35,665 bases of DNA from Marinobacter vinifirmus (GCF_002258215.1 NZ_NEFY01000020.1:1-35665); one strand, 5' to 3'. Counted from the stretch's first letter, positions 7,746-17,344 are shown. Notes: generated from the sequence alone by a model not told the origin. Numbers and translations are program-made.

Positions 7746-7761
7746 AGAACGGCGACATCTG

Positions 7762-9234
7762 ATGCAGGCGATGAACCGAAAAATCGGTGTGGGGGTGCTC
7801 TGGAACCTGGCGAGCCTGTTCCTCACCCGAGGAGCCGGCACCATCTTCATGTTGTTCCTCGCTCGCTTTCTTGCGCCAGAGGCATTCGGCTTAGTGGCCA
7901 TGGCGACGGTGGTTTTTGAGTTGGCAAATGCCTTTATCAACTCCGGCCTTGGTGCTGCGCTCATCCGTAGTAAAGACGTTTCTGAAGCCGATCTGAATAC
8001 GGTGTTCTACACCAATCTGCTACTAAGTCTCGTTGCATATGCAGCGCTATTTACTGGCGCTCCCTATATCACTGCTTTCTACAGTCAACCAGAACTGACA
8101 CCTTTGATTCAGGTGATGGGTTTAGTTGTCTTCATCAATGCGGCCAAGGTTGTGCAAACTGCCGTACTCAGCCGCAAGATGGACTTTAAAACCCGGATGA
8201 AGGCCAATACGCTGAGCGTGGTGGTGTCAGGTTGCCTGGCGGTAGCCGCTGCCTGGAGCGGGTGGGGTGTATGGAGCCTTGTGGTTCAGATGCTGAGTTC
8301 AGCACTGATTTCAGCACTGGTGCTCTGGTTGGTTAGCCAATGGCGGCCAGCTTTGCAATTCAGTACCGAATCGTTCAGCCGATTGTTCAGCTTTGGCAGA
8401 AACCTTCTGGCGGAAGGGCTGCTGTCTGTGCTTTACCAGAACTCCTATGTGCTGGTGATTGGTCGCTTCTTTAGTGCTGAGTTGACCGGTTTGTACTTCC
8501 TAGCCAAGAAAGTAAGCAACCTGATTGCGCAGCAGTTGACGGGTGCAGTACAGGGAGCTACCTTCCCGGCTCTTTCGACCTTACAAGACGACAACGCAGC
8601 TTTGCGGCACAAGTATCGCCAGATCATGCAGCTGATGATGTTCCTGATTGCTCCGATCATGGGGTTGCTGGCTGGGCTGTCGCCTGTGTTGTTTGAGTTG
8701 ATGTTTGATGAGCGCTGGGCGGCGGCGGTGCCTTATTTGCAGTTGCTTTGTGTGGTTGGAGCGCTTTATCCGTTGCATGCGTTGAACATTAATCTGCTGA
8801 ACGTAAAGGGCCGGTCTGATCTTGTGTTGAAGGTTGGCTTTGTGAAGAAGGCCGTTAACCTGACGCTGTTGTTCCTGGCGATACCTTTTGGGGTGATAGG
8901 CATTGTAATAAGTCAGGTAATCGGGACTTTTTTGGCGCTAATTCCTAACACTTACTTTTCGGCGCGTTTGGTGGGTTATTCACTCTTTGATCAGATTAAA
9001 GACGTTGTGAAACCGTTGGCGGCTGCAGGGTTTGCCGGCATTTCGGCTTGGTGGGTTGCACAGCTTGAAATGCCGTTTCTGATACTGTCACTGCTATTCG
9101 CAGGCGTGGCGGGTCTGCTTATCTATATTCTCGCTAGCGTTTTGTTGAGGGCTGAAGGTGCTCGGATGATCTGGCTTAAGGTTAACGACAGGTTGACAAA
9201 GAAATTTGGGAAGAAAGCGTATGGGGGTCAATGA
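7762..9234 (+). CDS. wzx: Wzx-type polysaccharide flippase (MOP/PST family)
   Basis: A 490-aa, highly hydrophobic protein with about 12-14 membrane segments. It begins MQAMNRKIGVGVLWNLASLF and continues with FLARFLAPEAFGLVAMATVVFE, a typical start for RfbX/WzxC-type exporters. It should flip the undecaprenyl-linked repeat unit to the periplasm. ATG at 7762 is chosen because the protein then begins as in the family; the frame is open back to 7657 but overlaps the sulfotransferase. The stop overlaps the next ATG (ATGA at 9231). With the Wzy at 21.4 kb it indicates a Wzx/Wzy-dependent pathway. Confidence 0.9.
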   Translation: MQAMNRKIGVGVLWNLASLFLTRGAGTIFMLFLARFLAPEAFGLVAMATVVFELANAFINSGLGAALIRSKDVSEADLNTVFYTNLLLSLVAYAALFTGAPYITAFYSQPELTPLIQVMGLVVFINAAKVVQTAVLSRKMDFKTRMKANTLSVVVSGCLAVAAAWSGWGVWSLVVQMLSSALISALVLWLVSQWRPALQFSTESFSRLFSFGRNLLAEGLLSVLYQNSYVLVIGRFFSAELTGLYFLAKKVSNLIAQQLTGAVQGATFPALSTLQDDNAALRHKYRQIMQLMMFLIAPIMGLLAGLSPVLFELMFDERWAAAVPYLQLLCVVGALYPLHALNINLLNVKGRSDLVLKVGFVKKAVNLTLLFLAIPFGVIGIVISQVIGTFLALIPNTYFSARLVGYSLFDQIKDVVKPLAAAGFAGISAWWVAQLEMPFLILSLLFAGVAGLLIYILASVLLRAEGARMIWLKVNDRLTKKFGKKAYGGQ

Positions 9235-10289
9235 ACGTGGTCGCAGGTAGTGAAGTAATGGAGCAGCCAGCTGCGATGGGTATGAGCTTTAAGCCAGGTG
9301 ATCCGGTACCTAAGCCGCCAAAGCCCAGGGCTGAGGAAGAGATTATGAGTGGGTGGCAGGGCGATCCTCCTGTGCCATTGGTGTCGGTGGTGTGCATTAC
9401 CTTCAACCAAGAGAAATATATCAGTGAAGCACTCGATAGTTTTTTAGCCCAGAGAACAAGCTTCCCATTCGAAGTGATTGTTCACGATGATTGCTCTACA
9501 GACGGAACGCGAGCGATTATCGAAAGCTACGTGTCTCGTTACCCGAATATCATCAAGCCTGTATTCCAGAGAGAAAATCAGTTTTCTCAGGGAAAGCGCC
9601 CGACTTTTGTTGCTTCAAAGTACACCAAGGGGCGCTATATCGCCCTCTGCGAGGGTGATGATTATTGGATTGATGAGCAAAAACTGGAGAAGCAGGCGAA
9701 CTTTTTGGGAAATCATCGTGACTACTCCGCAGTCACACATCAAACGGTTAAATTTTTTGAAAGTGACACATCCCGTTCTCAGGTGTTCACCGAGGTAAAC
9801 AAAGATCATTGGGAACTTGATGATTTGTTGTTTGGCCGGAAGTATCACACGGCATCGTTGATGGCGCGTGGTGAGGTATTCAGAGACAACGAAATACCGG
9901 AAAATATCGTGTCTGGCGACAAAGCCCTTTCATTCCTTCTATTATCACTGGGAAAGATAAAGTATTTTCCAGCGCCTATGGCTGTTTATAGAAAGAACCC
10001 TGGCGGTATTAGTACTTGGGTGACAGCTGATATTATGGCGGGTGACCTTAACTTGTTGCCCTGGCTTAAGCGCATAAATACTGAGTTTCCAGTTACCAAA
10101 TATCGAGCAATAATCCACAGCACAATTTGCAGTTATCCACCGGCAATTCGTTTCAGCGTAGCGCTTAAAAATTATCTATTATTCTGTGTGTATTCTTTTT
10201 CTTATTTTCCAAAAAACCTTAGACCAATCATTGGCCTAGCTAAGGGTATGGCTGCTCGAGCGGTACGCGGCGGGTTTAGCGGACTCTAA
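9231..10289 (+). CDS. glycosyltransferase family 2
   Basis: A GT-A fold glycosyltransferase. The core starts VSVVCITFNQEKYISEAL; the nucleotide-binding DDCSTD is at residues 86-91 and the metal-binding EGDDYW at 141-146. The first ATG (9231) overlaps the wzx stop and gives 352 residues, but the first 45 are a proline-rich tail-like stretch. An in-frame ATG at 9345 has GAGGAAG a few bases upstream and puts the GT2 core near the N-terminus, so 9345 may be the true start. Sugar donor and acceptor cannot be read from the sequence. Confidence 0.88.
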   Translation: MNVVAGSEVMEQPAAMGMSFKPGDPVPKPPKPRAEEEIMSGWQGDPPVPLVSVVCITFNQEKYISEALDSFLAQRTSFPFEVIVHDDCSTDGTRAIIESYVSRYPNIIKPVFQRENQFSQGKRPTFVASKYTKGRYIALCEGDDYWIDEQKLEKQANFLGNHRDYSAVTHQTVKFFESDTSRSQVFTEVNKDHWELDDLLFGRKYHTASLMARGEVFRDNEIPENIVSGDKALSFLLLSLGKIKYFPAPMAVYRKNPGGISTWVTADIMAGDLNLLPWLKRINTEFPVTKYRAIIHSTICSYPPAIRFSVALKNYLLFCVYSFSYFPKNLRPIIGLAKGMAARAVRGGFSGL

Positions 10290-10318
10290 CTGAACAGATA
10301 AGGTCGAACGCTTTAACT

Positions 10319-11311
10319 ATGAAAATCTCCATAGCCATGGCCACCTACAACGGTGCCCAATACATCCAAGAGCAACTCCAAAGCTTCATAGACCAGACCC
10401 GTCAGCCGGATGAACTGATCATCACAGACGACTGCTCCACAGACCAGACCGAATCGATCGTTCGCGAGTTCGCCAAAACCGCGCCCTTTACCGTTGAGTT
10501 CCATCGTAATGAGAAGAACCTCGGTTACTGCGGCAACTTTAACGCGGCCTTGATGAAAACAACGGGCGATCTGGTTTTTCTCAGTGACCAGGATGATGTG
10601 TGGTTCCCTGAGAAGATCGAACACATGATCGATGTTGCTGAGCGTAACCCGCAGGCGTTGGTGGTAATGAACGATGCGGCGCTTACGGATGGTGAGCTAA
10701 ATGAGGTGGGGTTGACCAAGGTAGGCCAGATCCGGTCGGCTGGCTTTCCTATGAAGGCCTTTGTGATGGGCTGCTGCTGCGGCATTCGACGTGCGTTGCT
10801 AGATTTTTGTATGCCTATTCCTCGGGGTATTGAAGCGCATGACAACTGGATTGTGGACTTCGCTGAGGCCCTGAATGGCAAAGTTGTTGAGGACCGAGTA
10901 CTCCAATACTACCGCCGGCACGAGACTAATGAGTCTCAGTTTATTGTGAACAGGACTACCAAGGTTACTAGGTGGCAAGCTCAGATTCATTCGCTTCTTC
11001 AATCAGTCAAGAGTCTAAAAATTCTCTTTGACGGCAATAGCCGGCACAGGGAGAGCGACTGGATTGCACGACAACAGGTGAGAGTTGATGGAATTCAGCA
11101 GGCTATATCTGCTGCCCCCGAGAAATACCACGAACGAATATGTGAGATGCTTGAAACGGCGGAAAACAACGCAAAGACATATAAGCTGCGGGTTGGTGTT
11201 CGAGAAAAGTGGATCTTACCCCGCATATTCGCAACTCTTGGGCTTTTGTTCCGGGGCGGATATCGGGACACTCAGGGGCTTAAAGCGGTTTTGCGGGACC
11301 TGATGGGCTGA
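10319..11311 (+). CDS. glycosyltransferase family 2 (rhamnosyltransferase-like)
   Basis: A 330-aa GT2 enzyme: MKISIAMATYNGAQYIQEQL at the start, DDCSTD at residues 37-42 and SDQDDVW at 89-95. The SDQDDVW motif with HDNW and RRHETNESQ further on is common in O-antigen GT2 enzymes annotated as rhamnosyltransferases or alpha-galactosyl transferases. A dTDP-rhamnose donor is plausible given rfbABCD, but not shown. The gene follows a 29-base gap and is GC-richer than the preceding GT2. It is the last intact gene before the pseudogene region. Confidence 0.88.
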   Translation: MKISIAMATYNGAQYIQEQLQSFIDQTRQPDELIITDDCSTDQTESIVREFAKTAPFTVEFHRNEKNLGYCGNFNAALMKTTGDLVFLSDQDDVWFPEKIEHMIDVAERNPQALVVMNDAALTDGELNEVGLTKVGQIRSAGFPMKAFVMGCCCGIRRALLDFCMPIPRGIEAHDNWIVDFAEALNGKVVEDRVLQYYRRHETNESQFIVNRTTKVTRWQAQIHSLLQSVKSLKILFDGNSRHRESDWIARQQVRVDGIQQAISAAPEKYHERICEMLETAENNAKTYKLRVGVREKWILPRIFATLGLLFRGGYRDTQGLKAVLRDLMG

Positions 11312-11339
11312 TGTCGACACCTCAGCTCAAAGGAGACCC

Positions 11340-11675
11340 ATGCAATCTCCGCTCACCATCCGCGCCGGCGAGTACTCGGTAGGCGCCCACATTTAGCAGC
11401 ACCTGACACACCCGGGGATGAAATACATGCAGTACGTAAAACTCACCCCTTAGCAACTGCTGGAAAGGCTGGATGCCATTCACCTAAGCGTTAAGTTGCT
11501 GCAGTCTTATATCTGGGTGACCAAGGATAACGGCTCCGGGCAGCAATGTTGGGAAACCAGGGGCTTGAAAAAGGCGGAAACGGAGGCGTTGATGCTGGGG
11601 GATGGTCGTATTGCGGCGGAGCGGGATTTTAGTGGGTTTTTGGACAACTGGAATGTGATATTCCAGAGTTGGTAA
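11340..11675 (+). pseudogene. short gene interrupted by two in-frame TAG codons
   Basis: A strong ribosome site (AAAGGAGACCC) precedes ATG 11340, and the frame runs 111 codons to TAA at 11673-11675 with only two breaks, TAG at 11394-11396 and TAG at 11451-11453. Both would become Gln by a single T-to-C change. The readable pieces include THPGMKYMQYVKLTP, then LLERLDAIHLSVKLLQSYIW and the end FLDNWNVIFQSW. I do not recognise the family. A good start, a maintained frame and no frameshift suggest recent decay of a real gene. Confidence 0.55.
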
Positions 11676-11794
11676 TTAGCAAGAACAAAAGTATTACCAT
11701 GAAAAGAACTTCGCCCTGGTGTCCCGTTCGGGTTATTCCTTAGCGTAAATATGCTATCAGTCAGGTCGATTTTCACCGACTTGGAGATTCTGTT

Positions 11795-12568
11795 TTGGCC
11801 CGGAAACCAGCACCCCTACCGTTTTCAAGTGGCGTAACCGTTATATCGAACAGGGCCTGAGTGGCCTGCAAGACGCTCTAAGGCCCGAACAGCCCAGCCA
11901 ACTGGTCCGGAAAAGGTCAAGTCGATTCTTGATGACGCGTTCAAAAAGCTACCCAAGGAATCAACCCACTGGAGTGTCCGGTTGATGGCTGAATATGTCG
12001 ATGTCAGTCGCTGGCAAGGTGCATCAGATCTGGAAAGCCGCTGACCTGAAACACCCGGATAAGGCGCTGGTGCGGTCGGTGGATGAAAAACGAAGATCCA
12101 GGCGCTGGATCGCACTCAACCAAAGCTGCAACTGAAACACGGCCAGATCGAGCGCCGGACCCACGATTACATGAGGCATGGGACGACCAGCTTATACGCG
12201 GCCTTGAATATCCTTAACGGCGAAGTGATTCGGAGCACTACACAACGCCACCGCGTCAAAGAGTTTCTCGATTTCTGCGACAAATTGATCGAGAAACACC
12301 GAAAGAGCAGGACCTTCATCTAATTCTGGACAACAGCTCGACTCACAAAACACCAGAGGTGAAAGCCTGGGTGGAAAAACATCCCCGGTTCAAGCTCCAC
12401 TTCACACCCACCAGTCCCTCTTGGCTAAATGCCGTAGAGGGCTGGTTTGGTCAACTGGGACGCTGCGCTCTGTACCGTGGTATTTTTACCAGCGTCGGCG
12501 AACTGAAGAAGGCGATTCGTCGTTTTATCCAAACTCATAATGAAAAGCTGGCAAAGCCGTGCCCCTGA
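11795..12568 (+). pseudogene. IS630-family transposase, frameshifted and internally deleted
   Basis: Pieces of one transposase appear in order but in different frames: TVFKWRNRYIEQGLSGL (helix-turn-helix part), KLPKESTHWSVRLMAEYVDV, KVHQIWKAADLK, VDEK, IERRTHDYMRHGTTSLYAAL, LDNSSTHKTPEVKAWVEKH and HFTPTSPSWLNAVEGWF. The three DDE acidic residues can be placed in VDEK, LDNSSTH and NAVEGWF. Compared with the family, about 25-30 residues between WKAADLK and the first catalytic segment are missing, and there are several frameshifts. It cannot be active. It sits where GC-richer genes (left) meet AT-richer ones (right), so it may mark an old insertion boundary. The gap 12569-12770 shows no gene. 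Confidence 0.8.
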
Positions 12569-12770
12569 CACAACAGTGCAGAATCGATTATGACTTCAGT
12601 AGCGCGAGCAGAGCTGAGCGTTATTGATAATAAATAATAGGATTAACCAGACGCAACACTAGGTTGGTGCTTTCGATGTTGCATTCGCGTCTTAGACAAA
12701 ATTTAAAAGAATCTGGTGATGCCAAATAATCCATTAATTAAATCTCAATGTCAGGAGCCAGAAATACAAG

Positions 12771-13736
12771 ATGAATTCTAAGCCTTTGGTAAGCATTATA
12801 GTGCCGTGCTATAACTCCCAGGAAACTATTTCTCGGTGCTTAAAGAGTGTTCTCTCACAAGACTACCCCTTTCTAGAAGTTATTGTTGTTGATGATGGTT
12901 CCTCTGATCGTACATACGAAATCGTCTCCAAGGAAAATAATGTAACTCTGTTAAGGCAAGAGAATAAGGGAGCACCAAGTGCAAGGAACTTCGGTTTAAG
13001 TGTGGCCAAAGGGCGGTACATAAAATATTTGGATGCTGATGATGAGTTGTTACCTGGTTGCATCTCAAAACAGGTCAGGCTGCTATCGCGTTTGCCCGAT
13101 GAAGTGATTGTGTATGGAGATTATTTGCTCTGCGAAGGTGATAATGAAAAATATATAAGTACAAAGCTCAAGTACAATAATCAGGTGGTTGGGCTTTTTT
13201 TCCAAGATATATTGACGACCACTCCTCTACATAAAAAGTGGATGCTCGATAGAATAAACGGTTTTGATGTAAATCTGCCAAGAGGGCAGGAGTGGAATCT
13301 ACATATACGTTTGGCGGCATCGGGCGCTCGATTCGTTCATGATCCAGGTGCAGTTTACAGATACGTGCAGGATGCATCCTCTAAAAGAATATCCAGTATA
13401 AACAGATCAAAAACCACCAATGAAAAACTAATTATTGATTTTGAAAGGGAGGTTTTGACACATAGCCAAGTAGAGGCTCTTTTGAGCAGCCAAATGTTTT
13501 GGTTGCGTTGCTTGCGGTTTATCATGCTGGCATCTAGGGCAAAACATATCGAAAATGCTGAAATTCTCGGAAGGGCTGCTAAGATTTCTATCCCTTCGCC
13601 ATTTCTGAGAAAGGTTTACCTTTCTAAGTGTTTTCCGGACCGTTTATTCGTAAGGTGGTTTCGCCTTTTTTGCCTAATAACTTGGCGGAATACGCCATCT
13701 ATTCTGAGGGATATGAAGGCAGGGGGGGGCGGTTGA
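12771..13736 (+). CDS. glycosyltransferase family 2
   Basis: A 321-aa GT2 enzyme starting MNSKPLVSIIVPCYNSQETI, with DDGSSD at residues 41-46 and LDADDE at 87-92. It has no membrane segment of its own; the C-terminus (about 280-310) is basic and hydrophobic and may contact the membrane. Codons are AT-rich compared with the genes before 11.3 kb, as in the following genes. The acceptor and donor are unknown. It follows the IS630 remnant by about 200 bases, and AT-rich DNA upstream (around 12610-12650) could hold a promoter, though I see no clear -35/-10 pair. Confidence 0.88.
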   Translation: MNSKPLVSIIVPCYNSQETISRCLKSVLSQDYPFLEVIVVDDGSSDRTYEIVSKENNVTLLRQENKGAPSARNFGLSVAKGRYIKYLDADDELLPGCISKQVRLLSRLPDEVIVYGDYLLCEGDNEKYISTKLKYNNQVVGLFFQDILTTTPLHKKWMLDRINGFDVNLPRGQEWNLHIRLAASGARFVHDPGAVYRYVQDASSKRISSINRSKTTNEKLIIDFEREVLTHSQVEALLSSQMFWLRCLRFIMLASRAKHIENAEILGRAAKISIPSPFLRKVYLSKCFPDRLFVRWFRLFCLITWRNTPSILRDMKAGGGG

Positions 13737-13821
13737 AGCGTTCTATGCTGAATGGTTCAACTGAAAAATAGATCATTGAATAATTCCTTTTTCCCCCTTA
13801 TCAAAGATCTGGTAAATTTTC

Positions 13822-14781
13822 GTGATTGAAGAAATTTTTTTTTCTGTAGTTGTTCCCCTGTTTAATAAGCAGAGTGTAGTGCTTGATACGATTAACTCTG
13901 TCATTAACCAAAATTATCAAAATTTCGAACTTATTGTAGTCAATGATGGATCTACGGATCGTTCTTTGGATATTGTTAATCAGAATTTTGACGGGCGTGT
14001 TAAGGTTGTAGATCAGAGCAATGCTGGTGTTGCAGCTGCAAGAAATGCTGGAGTGAAGCACGCGAAGGGCGACTGGGTGGCATTCTTGGATGCTGATGAT
14101 CTTTGGGCATCCGAACATCTTTCTCACCTCGACGAGTTGATAAAAACCGTGCCCGATGTTGTGATGGTATCGTCTTCGTCAAGAAAGGTGCCTCCAAAAT
14201 TTCAGCTTAGCCAAGTCAAGAATACTGAGTCGGATTATCGCTATACTACGAGCTTTTTTAAACGTGAGTCTCAGGTTAATTTTCCTGTTAATAGCTCTTC
14301 GGTGGCGGTTAAGCGCAAGGTCCTTTCCAAGCTGGGCGGATTCCTTCCATATAGTAGCGGCGAGGACGTTGAAATGTGGGCAAGGGTTGCACTGACTGGG
14401 AGGGTTTGTATTTCGAATTTTTGTTCCGTTTACTACAGGCAAGATCTGACCTCAGGGCTCTCTGGTAAAGCTATTATAGAAAATCGACTGGGTAATCAGC
14501 TTGGAGGGATGTCTAGCACCCCTGTGCTCAGGATGATAAAGGAGAGAATTAAAAGTAATGCTCTTACGGTAGACTCTGATTTGAAGGAGTACATATGTTT
14601 CAGGCTGGAAGTGGGTTTAAAGGTCAGGTTTGCGAAAGGTGATATTAAAGGATTGAGGGAATTGCTGCGCTGTTCAGATTGGAAGAGTTACTGTTCGCCT
14701 TCAAAGTATGATTTTCTACGGTATCTTCCTGATTTTGCCATTCGATCGCTCAGGGTTCTATATTTTTCAGTTAGAAAGTAG
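13822..14781 (+). CDS. glycosyltransferase family 2
   Basis: A 319-aa GT2 enzyme. The N-terminus FFSVVVPLFNKQSVVLDTI is followed by NDGSTD at residues 41-46, AARNAG at 72-77 and LDADDLW at 89-95. GTG at 13822 is used because it directly precedes the GT2 core; no strong ribosome site is visible. The gene is AT-rich and belongs to the same compositional block as its neighbours from 12.7 to 22.5 kb. It resembles the GT2 gene just upstream only in the shared catalytic core. Specificity cannot be told. Confidence 0.88.
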   Translation: MIEEIFFSVVVPLFNKQSVVLDTINSVINQNYQNFELIVVNDGSTDRSLDIVNQNFDGRVKVVDQSNAGVAAARNAGVKHAKGDWVAFLDADDLWASEHLSHLDELIKTVPDVVMVSSSSRKVPPKFQLSQVKNTESDYRYTTSFFKRESQVNFPVNSSSVAVKRKVLSKLGGFLPYSSGEDVEMWARVALTGRVCISNFCSVYYRQDLTSGLSGKAIIENRLGNQLGGMSSTPVLRMIKERIKSNALTVDSDLKEYICFRLEVGLKVRFAKGDIKGLRELLRCSDWKSYCSPSKYDFLRYLPDFAIRSLRVLYFSVRK

Positions 14782-14853
14782 ACGTCATTATTTTTATGTT
14801 ACAGTTTTTGACTGCCGAAGATATCTCTATCGTAATGATAGATAAGTGATTTT

Positions 14854-15894
14854 ATGATTTTAAGTGTTCTGATAGTGAATGATACTCGTGTTGACAGGCA
14901 TCACGGTTGCAGTGCTGTTATGCAAGCAATCGTTAGGCTTTTAGCAAGGAACGGTGTTGATAGGTTTTCCTTTCTGCCTGCGCATTCGGACTGGAGAAAA
15001 ATGTCAGATTTTCGGCGTTTTGTATCTGATTTCGACTTAGTTCTAGTAAACGCTGAGGGCACTATTCACCATGACAGAGAGGCTGGGCTTCGGCTTCTAG
15101 AGATTGGGGGCGTGACTCGCTCTCTGGGGGTGCGTTCTGCGCTGGTAAATGCAGGCTGGGAGGGCAATAGCCCTTCGCTGCTGTCTCTGCTGCGTAACTT
15201 TGATTTTATTTCAGCAAGAGATACGAGAAGTGCAGTAAGAATGAGGGCGTCCGGCGAGGTAGTGCGTGTTGTTCCAGATCTCAGTATATGGGCTGCTAGA
15301 GATGAAGGTTTCAGGCCTCTTCGTTGCAATAGAGATATATGTAAGCTCGGTGTTACCGACAATGTTGACCGCTTCAAGTCTCTTTTTTTAGAGAAGTTGA
15401 GGCACATGAATTCAGGTCAGTCTGTTTCTATCGGATATGCTGCTAAAGGAACCAAAGGTCGGCTGAGTTTTATTCGTGATGGAATATCTATACGGGAAGA
15501 CTTTTCGAATCCGTATAGGCTGGTGGCGCTTCTGAAAATGCGAAATAGACTTTGGAAGTCTAGCCAGGAAGATTTGCACAGGTTTATTCAAGAGATTTCT
15601 GGTTTCAGTCTTTTGGTTTCCGGGAGGTTTCATGCGTGTACCTTGGCGTTGTCAGTCGGAACCCCGATTATTGCCCTGCCTTCAAATACAGACAAGATCG
15701 CCGCGTTATTCGAAGACGCCGGGCTCGACTCATGGCGCTATGAAAGCGTTATTGATTCTGACCATATTCAAAGGGTAAAGGAAGCTCAGTGGAGCGATGC
15801 TGAGTATCAAAGTTTGTCTGCCTATCTAGAGAGTGCTTCAGTACTTACGGAAGAAATGTTTTCTGATCTCGCAAAGTTAATGCGGTCAAAGTGA
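14854..15894 (+). CDS. polysaccharide pyruvyl transferase family protein
   Basis: A 346-aa protein. The start (SVLIVNDTRVDRHHGCSAVM), the segment DFISARDTRSAVRM and the C-terminal VSGRFHACTLALSVGTPIIAL match the WcaK/CsaB type polysaccharide pyruvyl transferase fold; the SGRFHA histidine is the best-conserved feature. Members add a ketal pyruvate to sugars, though several relatives in O-antigen loci transfer other groups. If it is a true pyruvyl transferase the polymer would carry an acidic pyruvate group. The gene starts with ATG 14854 without an obvious ribosome site and ends 19 bases before the next gene. Confidence 0.78.
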   Translation: MILSVLIVNDTRVDRHHGCSAVMQAIVRLLARNGVDRFSFLPAHSDWRKMSDFRRFVSDFDLVLVNAEGTIHHDREAGLRLLEIGGVTRSLGVRSALVNAGWEGNSPSLLSLLRNFDFISARDTRSAVRMRASGEVVRVVPDLSIWAARDEGFRPLRCNRDICKLGVTDNVDRFKSLFLEKLRHMNSGQSVSIGYAAKGTKGRLSFIRDGISIREDFSNPYRLVALLKMRNRLWKSSQEDLHRFIQEISGFSLLVSGRFHACTLALSVGTPIIALPSNTDKIAALFEDAGLDSWRYESVIDSDHIQRVKEAQWSDAEYQSLSAYLESASVLTEEMFSDLAKLMRSK

Positions 15895-15916
15895 TCGCTG
15901 TAAAGAGAGTAGGTTG

Positions 15917-17335
15917 ATGAAATCTTGTAATCGTCAAGCATCTAATCGCATTAACTCCTGGAAATGGGCTCAGAAGGTTGTTAGATCAGGTGGCTCAGTT
16001 TGGGATCTTGAGTGGTTAAAAATAAGCGCAGAGGTAGCTGAACAACGCAACTTGATACTGCCGTCCCCGGAAGAGCGCAAGGGCACGGCACTGGGAAGGT
16101 GCATTCTCGCCTTAGCAATAATTACTGGGTGGGTTCTGGTGTTCTTTTACTTTGTTCGCCAAAGGCTGGGGGCCGCACAGGAATGCAAACTGTCTCATGC
16201 AGAGCGGCTAGTAGCAATTCACCCGGAATGGAGTACGCGAACTCGGCACTTAATAAAAGCTATTGGTAGTGCTCACCCCCCAGTAGGGGGGGTGATCTTG
16301 CTTGGACGACTAGAGGGTTTTGGTAAGGAAGCGTTAAAGGTTCGCCGTAAACTCTTACAAGTGGAAGGGGCTACTTCGCTACCGATTGTTATGCCTTTTT
16401 CCCCAATGGCTTGTCTGTTGGGGTTGATGGATATTCCTGGAGCATTCCAAGAGGGGTTGCGCTCTTACAAGGGGATGCCTTTTAACCTACGGTTCCGCGA
16501 TCAAGTTGCAGTGAGCTTTCGAGTTGGATTAGGTGTAGTCGCTTCGCGCTGGTGGGATAGGTCGGGTTTTCCTACCGAGGTTTTTTTTGGCCACACTGGC
16601 ATTGCCGACACAACTCTTCTGGAGCGTTCTATCCAGAAGCGAGGGGGAAGAACGATACATGTTTTGCATGGCCAGGCCACCGGCCCTAATTTTGTCGGAT
16701 TCTCTAATGAGGCATGGTTCCGAAGTCAGTTTGACGCAGTAGCATACGAAAAGCTGGGATGCTATCGGGTATGTGGTATTCAGAAAGCAAAGAAACCTGC
16801 TTTACGCCGTGGGAATTCCGGGTTTCTTTTGCTTACAAACCTCGCGCATCCGATGAATCCTCGTTTTCGTTCAGACCCTTTGAAAGACGAGATTTCTTTA
16901 CTCCGCTGTGTAGGTCAGGCGAGCCGTAGTCTGGTAGGTATTTGCGGTCCGCTCTACTGGAAGCCCCACCCTGTAATTTCTGAATTGCCGGAGAAAATTC
17001 AGTCTGAACTTAGGAGTGTGGCAAAACAAGAGGGATTTTCTGAGCTATCAAGCGATGCGAATATTTTTGATGTTGCGGGTAACTGTAAATGGGTGTTTAG
17101 CAGTCCATCTACTGTTGCCATAGATTTGCTGCAAATGGGTATTCTAAGTTTGATTCTTGATCCCCAAAATACGGTTTTAGACACTGCACTATCGAAGCTC
17201 CCTCAATGCGAGGCCAGCGCGGGAAAAGTATTGCATTTTCTTGATGATATTTCTTACCGAAAAAACTACAGCGAGATGTTTGATGAATCCTATTCGGAAA
17301 TTCATCCTGCAGTACCTTTGAAAATTTCTTGGTAA
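15917..17335 (+). CDS. unrecognised 472-aa protein, possible GT-B-like enzyme
   Basis: I cannot assign a family. ATG 15917 is preferred over TTG 15914 and follows AGAGTAGG. A hydrophobic segment at about residues 60-80 (ALAIITGWVLVFFYFV) could anchor it in the inner membrane, leaving the N-terminal basic region on the cytoplasmic side. The body has RTIHVLHGQATGPNFVGFS, PLYWKPHP and, near the end, VFSSPSTVAIDLLQMGILSLILD. That last pattern (SSPST, then hydrophobic helix, G, then hydrophobic strand ending in D) resembles the C-terminal nucleotide-binding half of GT-B capsule enzymes. The position between a pyruvyl-transferase-like gene and kpsF-like gene fits a polymer-assembly role. Function is open. 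Confidence 0.78.
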   Translation: MKSCNRQASNRINSWKWAQKVVRSGGSVWDLEWLKISAEVAEQRNLILPSPEERKGTALGRCILALAIITGWVLVFFYFVRQRLGAAQECKLSHAERLVAIHPEWSTRTRHLIKAIGSAHPPVGGVILLGRLEGFGKEALKVRRKLLQVEGATSLPIVMPFSPMACLLGLMDIPGAFQEGLRSYKGMPFNLRFRDQVAVSFRVGLGVVASRWWDRSGFPTEVFFGHTGIADTTLLERSIQKRGGRTIHVLHGQATGPNFVGFSNEAWFRSQFDAVAYEKLGCYRVCGIQKAKKPALRRGNSGFLLLTNLAHPMNPRFRSDPLKDEISLLRCVGQASRSLVGICGPLYWKPHPVISELPEKIQSELRSVAKQEGFSELSSDANIFDVAGNCKWVFSSPSTVAIDLLQMGILSLILDPQNTVLDTALSKLPQCEASAGKVLHFLDDISYRKNYSEMFDESYSEIHPAVPLKISW

Positions 17336-17344
17336 AGGCCTTTT

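Noticed and set aside
11340..11675. Recoding of TAG as an amino acid
   Set aside because: Two TAG codons next to a transposase fossil are better explained by decay; nothing in the window shows a suppressor system.
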